A stretch of 8,133 bases of DNA from NCBI GenBank assembly GCA_943327965.2, contig CALPYQ020000052.1:1-8133 (forward strand), read 5' to 3'. Shown here one piece after another: positions 1 through 6,699 of this stretch; positions within the stretch are counted from its first letter, which is position 1; the number at the start of each line of letters is the position of its first letter. The notes beneath the pieces are model-generated. The model had not been told where the DNA came from. It was given only the letters and a program-made list of their open reading frames with translations, and did no database searches. This DNA is from Singulisphaera sp. GP187 (GTDB lineage Bacteria; Pseudomonadota; Gammaproteobacteria; Burkholderiales; Burkholderiaceae_C). A program made the position numbers and the translations under genes.

Positions 1-1419
1 CCCGATGAAACCGTCCGAGAAGCGGTGGAAGGTGGCATGGGCGAAGTGAAGGCCGCACAAGCGCGCCTTGAAGAAGTCTATGCAGCCTACGCCGAAGAAG
101 ACGCCGATTTTGACGCACTGGCAGCCGAACAAGCCAAACTGGAAGCCATCATCTCCACTGCGGGCGATGCCTCCGATCACCAACTCGAAATTGCGGCAGA
201 CGCACTTCGTTTGCCGCCGTGGGATGCCGTCATTGGCAAACTCTCTGGCGGTGAAAAACGTCGCGTGGCTTTGTGCCGCTTGTTGCTCAGTCGTCCCGAC
301 ATGTTGTTGCTCGACGAACCCACCAACCACTTGGACGCAGAAAGTGTCGACTGGCTCGAGTTGTTCTTGCAACGTTTTCCTGGCACGGTTGTGGCCATTA
401 CCCACGATCGCTATTTCCTAGACAACGCGGCCGAGTGGATTTTGGAATTGGACCGTGGTCACGGCATTCCCTACAAAGGCAATTACTCCACTTGGTTGGA
501 GCAAAAAGAAGCCCGCTTAGAGCAAGAACAACGCACCGAAGACGCTCGCACCAAGGCCATGAAAAAGGAATTGGAATGGGCCCGTTCTAACCCCAAAGGT
601 CGCCAAGCCAAGAGCAAGGCCCGTTTGGCCCGCTTCGAAGAGTTGAGCGATTACGACTACCAAAAACGCAATGAAACACAGGAGATTTTTATCCCTGTGG
701 CCGAGCGTTTGGGCAATGAGGTGTTTGAATTCACCAACGTCAGCAAATCGTTTGGCGACCGTTTGTTGATTGACAACCTCAGTTTCAAAGTTCCCGCTGG
801 CGCCATCGTTGGCATCATTGGTCCAAACGGTGCCGGCAAATCCACACTCTTCAAACTCATTGCGGGCAAAGAGCAACCCGACAGCGGCACGATCAAGGTC
901 GGTCAAACTGTGAAGATGGCTTTCGTTGATCAAAATCGCGACGACTTGTCTAACGAAAAAACTGTTTGGGAAGATGTGTCCGGTGGCCTGGACATCATGA
1001 CTGTCGGCAAATTCCAAATGCCTAGCCGTGCCTATTGCGGTCGCTTCAACTTCAATGGTGGCGATCAGCAAAAGAAAGTGGGCATGTTGTCAGGTGGTGA
1101 GCGCGGCCGTTTGCATTTGGCCAAAACACTCATCGAAGGCGGCAACGTGTTGCTCTTGGACGAGCCCTCCAATGACTTGGACGTGGAAACATTGCGCGCA
1201 TTGGAAGATGCCTTGCTCGAGTTTGCAGGCTCAGTCATGGTCATTAGCCACGACCGTTGGTTCTTGGACCGTATTGCAACGCACATCTTGGCCGCCGAAG
1301 GCGACAGCCAATGGGTGTTCTTTGATGGCAACTACCAAGAGTACGAAGCCGATAAAAAGAAACGTTTGGGCGAAGAGGGTGCCAAGCCCAAGCGTGTGCG
1401 TTTCAAGGCCTTGAAGTAA
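1..1419 (+). CDS. ettA: Energy-dependent translational throttle protein EttA (ABC-F ATPase), 5'-truncated by the window edge
   Basis: This is the last 472 codons of a soluble ABC-F protein; the family member in E. coli has about 555 residues, so roughly 80 N-terminal residues (first Walker A region) lie upstream of the window. The reading frame is open from base 1. Visible parts in order: the charged helical arm inserted in ABC domain 1 (1-150), signature LSGGE (241-255), Walker [12 protein letters not shown] (304-336), the basic linker (P-site tRNA interaction motif, about 490-690), Walker A GPNGAGKS of domain 2 (820-843), a second LSGGE (1087-1101) and Walker [12 protein letters not shown] (1150-1182). 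Both catalytic Glu residues are present. There is no membrane segment. Known EttA binds the ribosomal E site and gates the first elongation step according to ATP/ADP. The RNETQE-FIP and MPSRAY-GRFNF segments match EttA closely and argue against Uup or YheS. rsuA follows after 36 bp with no visible terminator. Confidence 0.96.
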   Translation, partial: PDETVREAVEGGMGEVKAAQARLEEVYAAYAEEDADFDALAAEQAKLEAIISTAGDASDHQLEIAADALRLPPWDAVIGKLSGGEKRRVALCRLLLSRPDMLLLDEPTNHLDAESVDWLELFLQRFPGTVVAITHDRYFLDNAAEWILELDRGHGIPYKGNYSTWLEQKEARLEQEQRTEDARTKAMKKELEWARSNPKGRQAKSKARLARFEELSDYDYQKRNETQEIFIPVAERLGNEVFEFTNVSKSFGDRLLIDNLSFKVPAGAIVGIIGPNGAGKSTLFKLIAGKEQPDSGTIKVGQTVKMAFVDQNRDDLSNEKTVWEDVSGGLDIMTVGKFQMPSRAYCGRFNFNGGDQQKKVGMLSGGERGRLHLAKTLIEGGNVLLLDEPSNDLDVETLRALEDALLEFAGSVMVISHDRWFLDRIATHILAAEGDSQWVFFDGNYQEYEADKKKRLGEEGAKPKRVRFKALK

Positions 1420-1444
1420 TTCATTGAGGCCCTTAGTTTTGCGC

Positions 1445-1448
1445 GGAG
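1445..1448 (+). promoter_or_regulatory. Ribosome binding site of rsuA
   Basis: GGAG lies 7 nt before ATG 1456. It favours this start (protein MKPMRLEDIL...) over the in-frame ATG at 1465, which would give the MRLE... N-terminus typical of the family but would sit 16 nt from the Shine-Dalgarno core. Confidence 0.55.
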
Positions 1449-1455
1449 TCGTGCC

Positions 1456-2190
1456 ATGAAGCCCATGCGCCTTGAAGACATCCTCTTCAGCCAGGGTTTT
1501 GGCACCCGCCGCGTTTGTGCAGGCTTGGTGCAGCAGGGCTACGTCAGTGTCCATGGCGAAGTCCAAGATGACCCCGGGGTTTTCTTTGACCCGGAACATC
1601 TCAAGTTCAAAGTGCAAGGCACAGAGTGGCCCTACTTTGACCGTGCATACCTCATGCTGCACAAGCCCACTGGCACTGAGTGCTCGCAAAAGCCCTCTAC
1701 TTGGCCCAGCATTTACACCCTCTTGCCTTCACCGCTTCGACTGCGTCCCCAAAAGGCAGCCGTGCAGGGCGTTCAAGCGGTGGGTCGTTTAGATCAAGAC
1801 ACAACGGGTCTGTTGTTGCTGACCGATGATGGTAAATTTATTCATCGAATGAGTTCGCCCAAGCACCACATGCCAAAGGTGTATGAAGTCACCACCAAGC
1901 ACGAAATATCTGCGCAACAAGTGGACAAATTATTGGCAGGTGTGGTGTTGGACGACAGCCCCAAGCCGGTCAAAGCAGCCGCGTGCGAAAAAGTGTCTGA
2001 GACCCACTTAAAACTAACGCTCACTGAGGGCAAGTACCATCAAGTGAAACGCATGTTGGCCGCTGTTGGCAATCGTGTGGAGGGCTTGCACCGCAGCGCC
2101 ATTGGCCAATTGCAATTGCCCGATGATTTAGCGCCTGGTCAGTGGCGTTGGATTTTGCCCAGCGAACTTGAAAAATACTTCAAAGCCTGA
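1456..2190 (+). CDS. rsuA: 16S rRNA pseudouridine(516) synthase RsuA
   Basis: A 244-residue cytosolic RNA-modifying enzyme of the RsuA/RluB/E/F family, which isomerises uridine to pseudouridine; RsuA acts on U516 of 16S rRNA during small-subunit assembly. An S4-like RNA-binding N-terminus (about residues 4-50, MRLEDILFSQGFGTRR) precedes the catalytic domain. Family motifs are complete: MLHKPTG (67-73), GRLDQDTTGLLLLTDDG (110-126) with catalytic Asp113, SPKHHMPKVYEV (134-145), and EGKYHQVKRMLAAVGNRV (191-208) followed by LHR-IG. Length and motif order fit RsuA (E. coli 231 residues); RluE is the main alternative but normally lacks the N-terminal S4 domain. It probably shares a transcript with ettA (36-bp gap). 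Its last 52 bp are also coding on the opposite strand. Confidence 0.92.
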   Translation: MKPMRLEDILFSQGFGTRRVCAGLVQQGYVSVHGEVQDDPGVFFDPEHLKFKVQGTEWPYFDRAYLMLHKPTGTECSQKPSTWPSIYTLLPSPLRLRPQKAAVQGVQAVGRLDQDTTGLLLLTDDGKFIHRMSSPKHHMPKVYEVTTKHEISAQQVDKLLAGVVLDDSPKPVKAAACEKVSETHLKLTLTEGKYHQVKRMLAAVGNRVEGLHRSAIGQLQLPDDLAPGQWRWILPSELEKYFKA

Positions 2191-2942
2191 AGCACTTTTT
2201 CGGGTTGGTCCTTGTGGGGACTGTGGCCGCAGTTTTCAATTTTGACCAACTGAGTGTGTGGTGCATTCAATGCAATCTCTTCAATTTGCGCCATGCTGCC
2301 ATAAGGATCGTCATTGCCTTGGAGAGCCATCAAGGGTGCTTGAATTTTGTGCAGCAGAGGGCGTATGTCAAAGTTTCTAAAGGCCTGACTTAGCCACACA
2401 TCGTTCCATTGCCAAAAGGCGATGTCGACATCTTTGTGAAACGCCGCCAAACGCGGTCGCAGCTTGTCAAAGTTATTGCGTGCTTGCGAGATGGCTTCAA
2501 TCGAAATTTCTTCCACCATGACATGCGGCGCCATGACCACGCAGCCCGCAACCGGATGCTGACTGGCGTGAATTAAGGCAATGGTGCCGCCATCGGAATG
2601 CCCAATTAGCAAGGGATTTGAAATGTTCAAGGCGCTGAGTAAATCAGGCAAGACTTGCAACGCCTCTTGGTGCATGTAATTCGCTGGAAGGCGGCCCGTC
2701 CCCCGAACATCTGCAATGCCCTCTGATTGCCCATAGCCTCGTCGCGAGTAAACCCAGCCCTCGCAGCCCAATGCTTCGCAAACTTTTTCGGGCCAATCTT
2801 TCCAAAGTGCCACACTTCCCAAGCCTTCATGCAGGAAAACCAGCGTAGGCATGGGCGCCGCTGCCAAAGGAGGGCTTTGGCGAGGAAGGTGTTTCACTTC
2901 CAGTTGAACACCCCGAATGGAGATCAAATTTGCCTTTAACAT
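2139..2942 (-). CDS. Alpha/beta-fold hydrolase, substrate unknown
   Basis: A 267-residue cytosolic alpha/beta hydrolase without signal peptide or membrane segment. The N-terminal strand (about 3-18) leads into the oxyanion-hole loop FLHEGLGSVALW (36-47). The nucleophile elbow is GHSDGG (114-119, Ser116), the acid is Asp211 or Asp212 in QGNDDPYGS, and the catalytic His is His240 in NCGHSPHKDQP. SRRGYGQSE (66-74) is the usual strand-4 loop. The triad and fold are clear but do not identify the substrate; esters, C-C bond hydrolases of aromatic degradation or lactones are all possible. The start ATG at 2942 gives a natural first strand, although only AAGG sits 1 nt before it; ATG at 2852 would cut off that strand. 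The gene stands alone on this strand and its last 17 residues overlap the end of rsuA. Confidence 0.9.
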   Translation of the reverse strand: MLKANLISIRGVQLEVKHLPRQSPPLAAAPMPTLVFLHEGLGSVALWKDWPEKVCEALGCEGWVYSRRGYGQSEGIADVRGTGRLPANYMHQEALQVLPDLLSALNISNPLLIGHSDGGTIALIHASQHPVAGCVVMAPHVMVEEISIEAISQARNNFDKLRPRLAAFHKDVDIAFWQWNDVWLSQAFRNFDIRPLLHKIQAPLMALQGNDDPYGSMAQIEEIALNAPHTQLVKIENCGHSPHKDQPEKVLQALKYFSSSLGKIQRH

Positions 2943-3032
2943 GCCTTCATTTTGACATTAGTCCCTCATAAAAGACGCAAAGAGTCTGGGGATCTAGCTG
3001 TAAGGCTTGAAATCCGCCATTACACTTGGGAC

Positions 3033-4049
3033 ATGATATTTCGCGCACTGACTCTTTCACTGGGGCTGGCAGCTTGCTCCGCCGTATTGGCCATGTCGAG
3101 CAAACCCCAACCTTTGCCGCCAGAGCCTGTCGTAAATGCCCCTGCGCCCATCTTTGTGCTCAATTCTTTAGAGGGCAATGTCAGTGTCATTGACCCTGTT
3201 ACTTGGACCGAAACCAAGCGCATTCCAACGGGCAAAGAGCCACACCATTTGTACCTGACCCCCGACGAAAAATCGGTCATTGTGGCCAATGCCTTGTCAG
3301 ATTCATTGACCTTCATCGACCCACGCACCGCTGAAATTCAACGCACCATTCCAGGCATTCTGGACCCTTACCATTTGCGTTTTTCGCCAGACATGAAGTG
3401 GTTTGTCACCGTGGCCAATCGCTTGAACCACATCGACATCTACAAATGGGATGGCCAAACGCCCACCTTGGTAAAGCGCATTCCCTCTGCCAAAACACCC
3501 AGCCACATGTGGATTGACAGCAAAAGCACCACGGTCTGGGCCACCATGCAAGACAGCAACGAGTTGGTGGCGGTCGACTTGGCCACCCAAACCATCAAGT
3601 GGCGCGTTAAAACAGGGCCCATGCCTGCAGACGTATTTGGCACACCCGATGACAAAACGATTTTGGTCGCCTTAACGGGTGGTGATGGTGTGGAGGTCTT
3701 TGATGTTTCGAATGGACCCGCTAAAAAAATTAAAAAAATCACCACTGGCAAAGGTGCGCATGCATTTCGAGCTGTCGGCGACAAAAAGCATGTCTTGGTT
3801 AGCAACCGAGTTGCCAACGCCATCAGCAAAATTGACTACACCACTTTCAATGTGGTGGATCAATACCCTGGCCCAACCGGTCCCGATTGCATGGACATCA
3901 CCGCGGACGGTAAAACCATTTTGCTGGCTTCACGCTGGGCACAAAAATTAACGGTCATTGACATGACCACTCGCAAAGTTGTGCGGCAGATCAAAGTGGG
4001 CAAATCACCGCATGGTGTTTGGACCTTGGATCATGCGCCGCGCCAATAA
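3033..4049 (+). CDS. Exported YncE/YVTN-family seven-bladed beta-propeller protein, possible lipoprotein
   Basis: A 338-residue protein with an N-terminal export signal: one Arg, a short hydrophobic stretch and LAAC (12-15), which fits a lipobox; VLA (18-20) would be an alternative signal peptidase I site. A Pro-rich linker (25-39) follows. The rest is one propeller: a loop of the type P-H-H or P-Y-H followed by a strand and SPD/TPD/ADG recurs near residues 70, 112, 156, 198, 242, 284 and 326, a period of 42-44 that gives seven blades. Each blade has an ID/VD-x-T turn (VIDPVTW, FIDPRTA, AVDLATQ, VFDVSN, VIDMTTR). Such proteins are periplasmic or surface scaffolds; the actual ligand is unknown. 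ATG 3033 was chosen because it directly precedes the signal sequence; an in-frame TTG at 2952 would add 27 non-signal residues. Its Shine-Dalgarno is poor. The next gene starts 17 bp inside this one. Confidence 0.85.
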   Translation: MIFRALTLSLGLAACSAVLAMSSKPQPLPPEPVVNAPAPIFVLNSLEGNVSVIDPVTWTETKRIPTGKEPHHLYLTPDEKSVIVANALSDSLTFIDPRTAEIQRTIPGILDPYHLRFSPDMKWFVTVANRLNHIDIYKWDGQTPTLVKRIPSAKTPSHMWIDSKSTTVWATMQDSNELVAVDLATQTIKWRVKTGPMPADVFGTPDDKTILVALTGGDGVEVFDVSNGPAKKIKKITTGKGAHAFRAVGDKKHVLVSNRVANAISKIDYTTFNVVDQYPGPTGPDCMDITADGKTILLASRWAQKLTVIDMTTRKVVRQIKVGKSPHGVWTLDHAPRQ

Positions 4050-4875
4050 ACGCATAGCCAACGGAACAACAGCTGGGCTGGCTGTTGCCTTTCTTTCCCT
4101 CATGCCCTTGCAGGCTGCGCCAGCCTTGGGCAGTACATTGCCCGCGTGTCAAAAACCGGTTTACTTAACGTTCGACACAGGCCACATGGGGGTCGCACCT
4201 TTGATTGCCAAAGTTTTACGGCAACATCAAGTGCCCGTCACTTTTTTTGGCGCCAATGAAAAGACCCAAGAAGGCGATGGCAGCTTGGGCAATCATTGGG
4301 CGGCTTGGTGGAAGGACAGAGGTGCAGAAAATCATGACTTTGCCAGCCACACCTTTGACCATGCCTATTGGCGTGCCGATTTGGAAGGCAAGCGCTTCAA
4401 GATTCGACCCAGCGCAGGGGATAACGCTGGCAAAGATTTAAATTGGAGCACTGCAGACTATTGTGCCAACCTGAATAAAGCGTCACAACGACTTGAAGCA
4501 ATGACTGGACGACCCACCCTGCCTTTGTTCAGAGCACCCGGCGGAAAAACATCCCCTGCACTCATTCAAGCGGCAGCATCTTGTGGCTATGCGCATGTGG
4601 GCTGGTCGCCCGCTGGGTTTTTGGGCGATGAACTATCAAGCCAAACGCACAGCAACGCCAGCTTGTTAAAAAATGCATTAAAGAACATTCGAAGCGGCGA
4701 TATCTTGGTGGCGCATTTGGGCATCTGGTCCCGACAAGACCCCTGGGCACCTGCAGTGCTTGAACCCTTGATTGTGGGCTTGAAAGAAAAGGGTTTTTGC
4801 TTCGCCAGTTTGCGTCACCACCCGCAATATTCGAAACTTGTGTCCGAAGCCTCAAAAACGCCCAAGCAGCCATGA
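4033..4875 (+). CDS. Secreted polysaccharide deacetylase-like protein (NodB homology, CE4) with an altered metal motif
   Basis: A 280-residue protein with a signal peptide: basic MRRANKR, hydrophobic 12-25, and probable cleavage near LQA-A (about 26-31). The NodB domain spans about 42-262. Motif 1 is YLTFDTG (44-50), motif 2 is SHTFDH (105-110, His106 and His110), motif 3 is FRAPGG (166-171, Arg167), a GWSPAG segment (190-195) stands where motif 4 is expected, and motif 5 is DILVAHLG (223-230, His228). Known CE4 enzymes remove N- or O-acetyl groups from chitin, peptidoglycan or biofilm glycans with a metal held by Asp-His-His. Here the second Asp of TFDDG, normally a metal ligand, is Thr49, so catalysis may be altered. 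An insert at 78-104 (EGDGSLGNHWAAWWK) is unlike short NodB proteins. ATG 4033 was chosen because it begins the signal peptide; it overlaps the propeller gene by 17 bp, which suggests coupled translation and a shared compartment. Confidence 0.85.
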   Translation: MRRANKRIANGTTAGLAVAFLSLMPLQAAPALGSTLPACQKPVYLTFDTGHMGVAPLIAKVLRQHQVPVTFFGANEKTQEGDGSLGNHWAAWWKDRGAENHDFASHTFDHAYWRADLEGKRFKIRPSAGDNAGKDLNWSTADYCANLNKASQRLEAMTGRPTLPLFRAPGGKTSPALIQAAASCGYAHVGWSPAGFLGDELSSQTHSNASLLKNALKNIRSGDILVAHLGIWSRQDPWAPAVLEPLIVGLKEKGFCFASLRHHPQYSKLVSEASKTPKQP

Positions 4876-4895
4876 CTGAAGCTCAGGTTTTTTGA
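4872..4895 (+). other. Out-of-frame ATGA and seven-codon ORF ending at a T6 run, before the desaturase gene
   Basis: ATGA at 4872-4875 overlaps the deacetylase stop, the same arrangement as the two downstream junctions (5896 and 6696). Here the ATG opens only MTEAQVF before TGA 4893-4895. That TGA follows six T (4888-4893) and overlaps a TTG (4892-4894) that opens the desaturase frame. One extra T would fuse MTEAQVF to the desaturase frame without a stop. It may be a short coupling ORF, a frameshift mutation in the homopolymer, or a sequencing error. Confidence 0.4.
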
Positions 4896-4918
4896 ACCCT
4901 TTGGATCCGCCGTTAAAC

Positions 4919-5899
4919 ATGCTCACTTCTTTTTTTGAATTCTTATCAGACAGCTTTGCATTCATGCAATTGGTTTTGTTTGAAAGCGTGGTGCAGCCAA
5001 TTGCTTTTCACTTGGGCGCCGGCAATCTGCTTGATATTGCCTATGAGGGAACAGGTTGGCTCATGGTGGGCGTGGTTCAAATTGTGGTCATGGTTCTGGT
5101 GATATCCCCCTTGGAAAAATGGAAACCAGCCGAGCCTTTGGTGTCGCCCAGTGCTGTCAAAGTTGATGTGATCTACACCCTGATTCATCGACTGGGTTTG
5201 TTCAAGTTGTTCATGTTCTTCACGTTTGAAAACTTGCTTGAAACAGCATTTGGCACGCTGCGCGTCCATGGCCTTCCGACCTTCAATTTAGATGCAGTCT
5301 GGCCCGGTGTGACAGACACAGCCGTGGTGAGCTTTGTCATTTATTTGGTGGTGTTTGATGCGGTCAACTATTTCATTCACCGTGGGCAACACCAATTTAA
5401 TTCTTGGTGGGCACTCCACTCATTGCACCATTCACAACGGCAAATGACCATGTGGACGGACAACCGAAACCATTTGCTAGACGACATTGTCACAACCCTG
5501 TTGCTGTCGATGGTAGCCATGCTCATTGGCGTGGGTCCGGGTCAGTTTGTGGCCTTGGTCGCCATTGGCCAACTCAGTGAAAATTTTCAACATGCCAACA
5601 TCAAATGCAGTTTTGGTTGGCTAGGCGATCGATTGTGGGTCAGTCCCCGATTCCATCGCTTGCACCATAGCATTGGCATTGGTCATGAGTCGGCTGGCCG
5701 GCAGACTTTAGGCGGCCACAATTTTGGTGTTTTGTTTCCTTGGTGGGACATGATGTTTGGAACTGCTGATTTTTCCAATCGTTACGACCCTACAGGCGTG
5801 AGAGACCAAGTGGAGAATGGCCGCGACTATGGTCAAGGATTTTGGTCTCAGCAAAAATTGGGACTGACACGCTTGTTTTCAAAGTATCCGCAATCATGA
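4919..5899 (+). CDS. Membrane di-iron hydroxylase of the sterol desaturase / fatty acid hydroxylase superfamily
   Basis: A 326-residue integral membrane protein. Hydrophobic segments lie near residues 46-66, 88-107, 132-150 and 193-215. All three histidine boxes that bind the di-iron centre are present: HRGQH (154-158), HSLHH (167-171) and HRLHH (246-250), with further His residues at NRNH (182-185) and GHNFG (266-270). The superfamily uses O2 to hydroxylate or desaturate lipids, sterols or carotenoids; bacterial members of this shape often have no known substrate. ATG 4919 is a conservative start: GGA lies about 13 nt upstream. In-frame TTG 4892, with AGG 4 nt upstream, would add NPLDPPLN-type residues, and the frame could extend to ATG 4872 if the T6 run had one more T. 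The stop overlaps the next gene's ATG (ATGA, 5896-5899). Confidence 0.85.
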   Translation: MLTSFFEFLSDSFAFMQLVLFESVVQPIAFHLGAGNLLDIAYEGTGWLMVGVVQIVVMVLVISPLEKWKPAEPLVSPSAVKVDVIYTLIHRLGLFKLFMFFTFENLLETAFGTLRVHGLPTFNLDAVWPGVTDTAVVSFVIYLVVFDAVNYFIHRGQHQFNSWWALHSLHHSQRQMTMWTDNRNHLLDDIVTTLLLSMVAMLIGVGPGQFVALVAIGQLSENFQHANIKCSFGWLGDRLWVSPRFHRLHHSIGIGHESAGRQTLGGHNFGVLFPWWDMMFGTADFSNRYDPTGVRDQVENGRDYGQGFWSQQKLGLTRLFSKYPQS

Positions 5900-6699
5900 A
5901 AAAAATGATGGATTCATTTTGGCGGGCAGTGGCCTATTGCATTCATCCCAAGGTGATTTTGCTTTCATTGCTGCCCTTGATTTTGATGGCCGTCATTGTC
6001 ATGGGCTTGGGGGCTTTGTACTGGGAGTTGGCTGTCAGTCAAGTTCGTGCTTGGATCGATGCCAGCAGCGTCATGGGTTGGGCCTCGACTTGGTTAGAGC
6101 GAATGGGCCTGTTGAACTTGAAAGCGGTCATCGCACCCTTGATCATTATTTTTGCAGTCACGCCCTTGGTCATGATCATGTCCTTGGTTGCGGTTTCTTT
6201 CATGATCACGCCAGCCTTGGTCAATTTGGTTGCAGACCGACGCTTCCCTCACTTGGTTAGAAAGCAGGGCGGTACCTTGCTGCAAAGTGTGGGCTGGACT
6301 TTGTTGTCAGTCAGCTTGTCTTTGTTGGTGTTTGTCTTAACCTTGCCTTTGTGGTGGCTGCCCTTTGTGGCATTTTTGTTGCCGCCGCTCATTTGGGGTT
6401 GGATGACCTACAGGGTGATGGCCTATGACGTGTTGTCTGAGCACGCCACCAAAATTGAACGCATCGAGCTAATGTCCAAATATCGTTTCCAACTTTTGGG
6501 CATGGGCGTTGTCACTGGCATGATGGGGGCTGCCCCTAGTCTTATTTGGGCCTCAGGCGCATTGTTTGCTGCAGCCTTTGTCATCCTCATTCCAATTGCA
6601 GTTTGGATCTACACCTTGGTCTTTATTTTTTCTTCCTTGTGGTTTGCACACATGCTGATGCAAGCCTTGGAAGAGTTAAGGCAAGAAATCATTTTATGA
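5896..6699 (+). CDS. EI24 domain-containing (CysZ-like) multi-pass membrane protein
   Basis: A 267-residue very hydrophobic protein. After a short basic N-terminus (MKKMMDSFWRAVAYCIHPKV) there are membrane segments near 20-42, 76-104, 133-166 and 200-250, probably four to six passes. The opening FWRA-YCIHPKVI-LSLLPLI, the middle ITPALVNLVADRRFP (104-118) and MTYRVMAYDVLSEHA (170-184) are typical of the EI24 family, whose best-known bacterial member is the sulfate permease CysZ (about 250 residues). CysZ activity is not shown by the sequence, and no cys gene is nearby, so only the family is called. The start shares ATGA with the upstream stop and has no clear Shine-Dalgarno, which points to translational coupling; ATG 5905 and 5908 are close alternatives. 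Its own stop overlaps the next gene in the same way. Confidence 0.82.
   Translation: MKKMMDSFWRAVAYCIHPKVILLSLLPLILMAVIVMGLGALYWELAVSQVRAWIDASSVMGWASTWLERMGLLNLKAVIAPLIIIFAVTPLVMIMSLVAVSFMITPALVNLVADRRFPHLVRKQGGTLLQSVGWTLLSVSLSLLVFVLTLPLWWLPFVAFLLPPLIWGWMTYRVMAYDVLSEHATKIERIELMSKYRFQLLGMGVVTGMMGAAPSLIWASGALFAAAFVILIPIAVWIYTLVFIFSSLWFAHMLMQALEELRQEIIL

Noticed and set aside
517..1071. Long minus-strand open frame inside ettA
   Set aside because: It is antisense to a strongly conserved EttA region, lacks recognisable motifs and is explained by codon usage of the real gene.
1231..1689. Minus-strand open frame spanning the ettA/rsuA junction
   Set aside because: It runs opposite to two well-supported genes and shows no family motif or ribosome binding site.
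3723..3738. Two A7 tracts encoding KKIKKI in the propeller gene, considered as a frameshift site
   Set aside because: The codon phase does not give a classical tandem slippery heptamer, and the frame stays open with conserved blades on both sides.
3979..4032. Upstream in-frame ATG extending the deacetylase by 18 residues
   Set aside because: The extension would place MCGRSKWANHRMVFGPWI before an otherwise good signal peptide that begins at ATG 4033, and it merely re-reads the propeller gene in another frame.
5842..5895. Upstream in-frame extension of the EI24 gene
   Set aside because: ATG 5896 with the ATGA overlap and a typical EI24 N-terminus is much better; the extension lies inside the hydroxylase gene.
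6546..6695. Upstream in-frame extension of the molybdopterin-binding gene
   Set aside because: It lies inside the EI24 gene in a different frame and is unlike the family; ATG 6696 is directly before the conserved domain.
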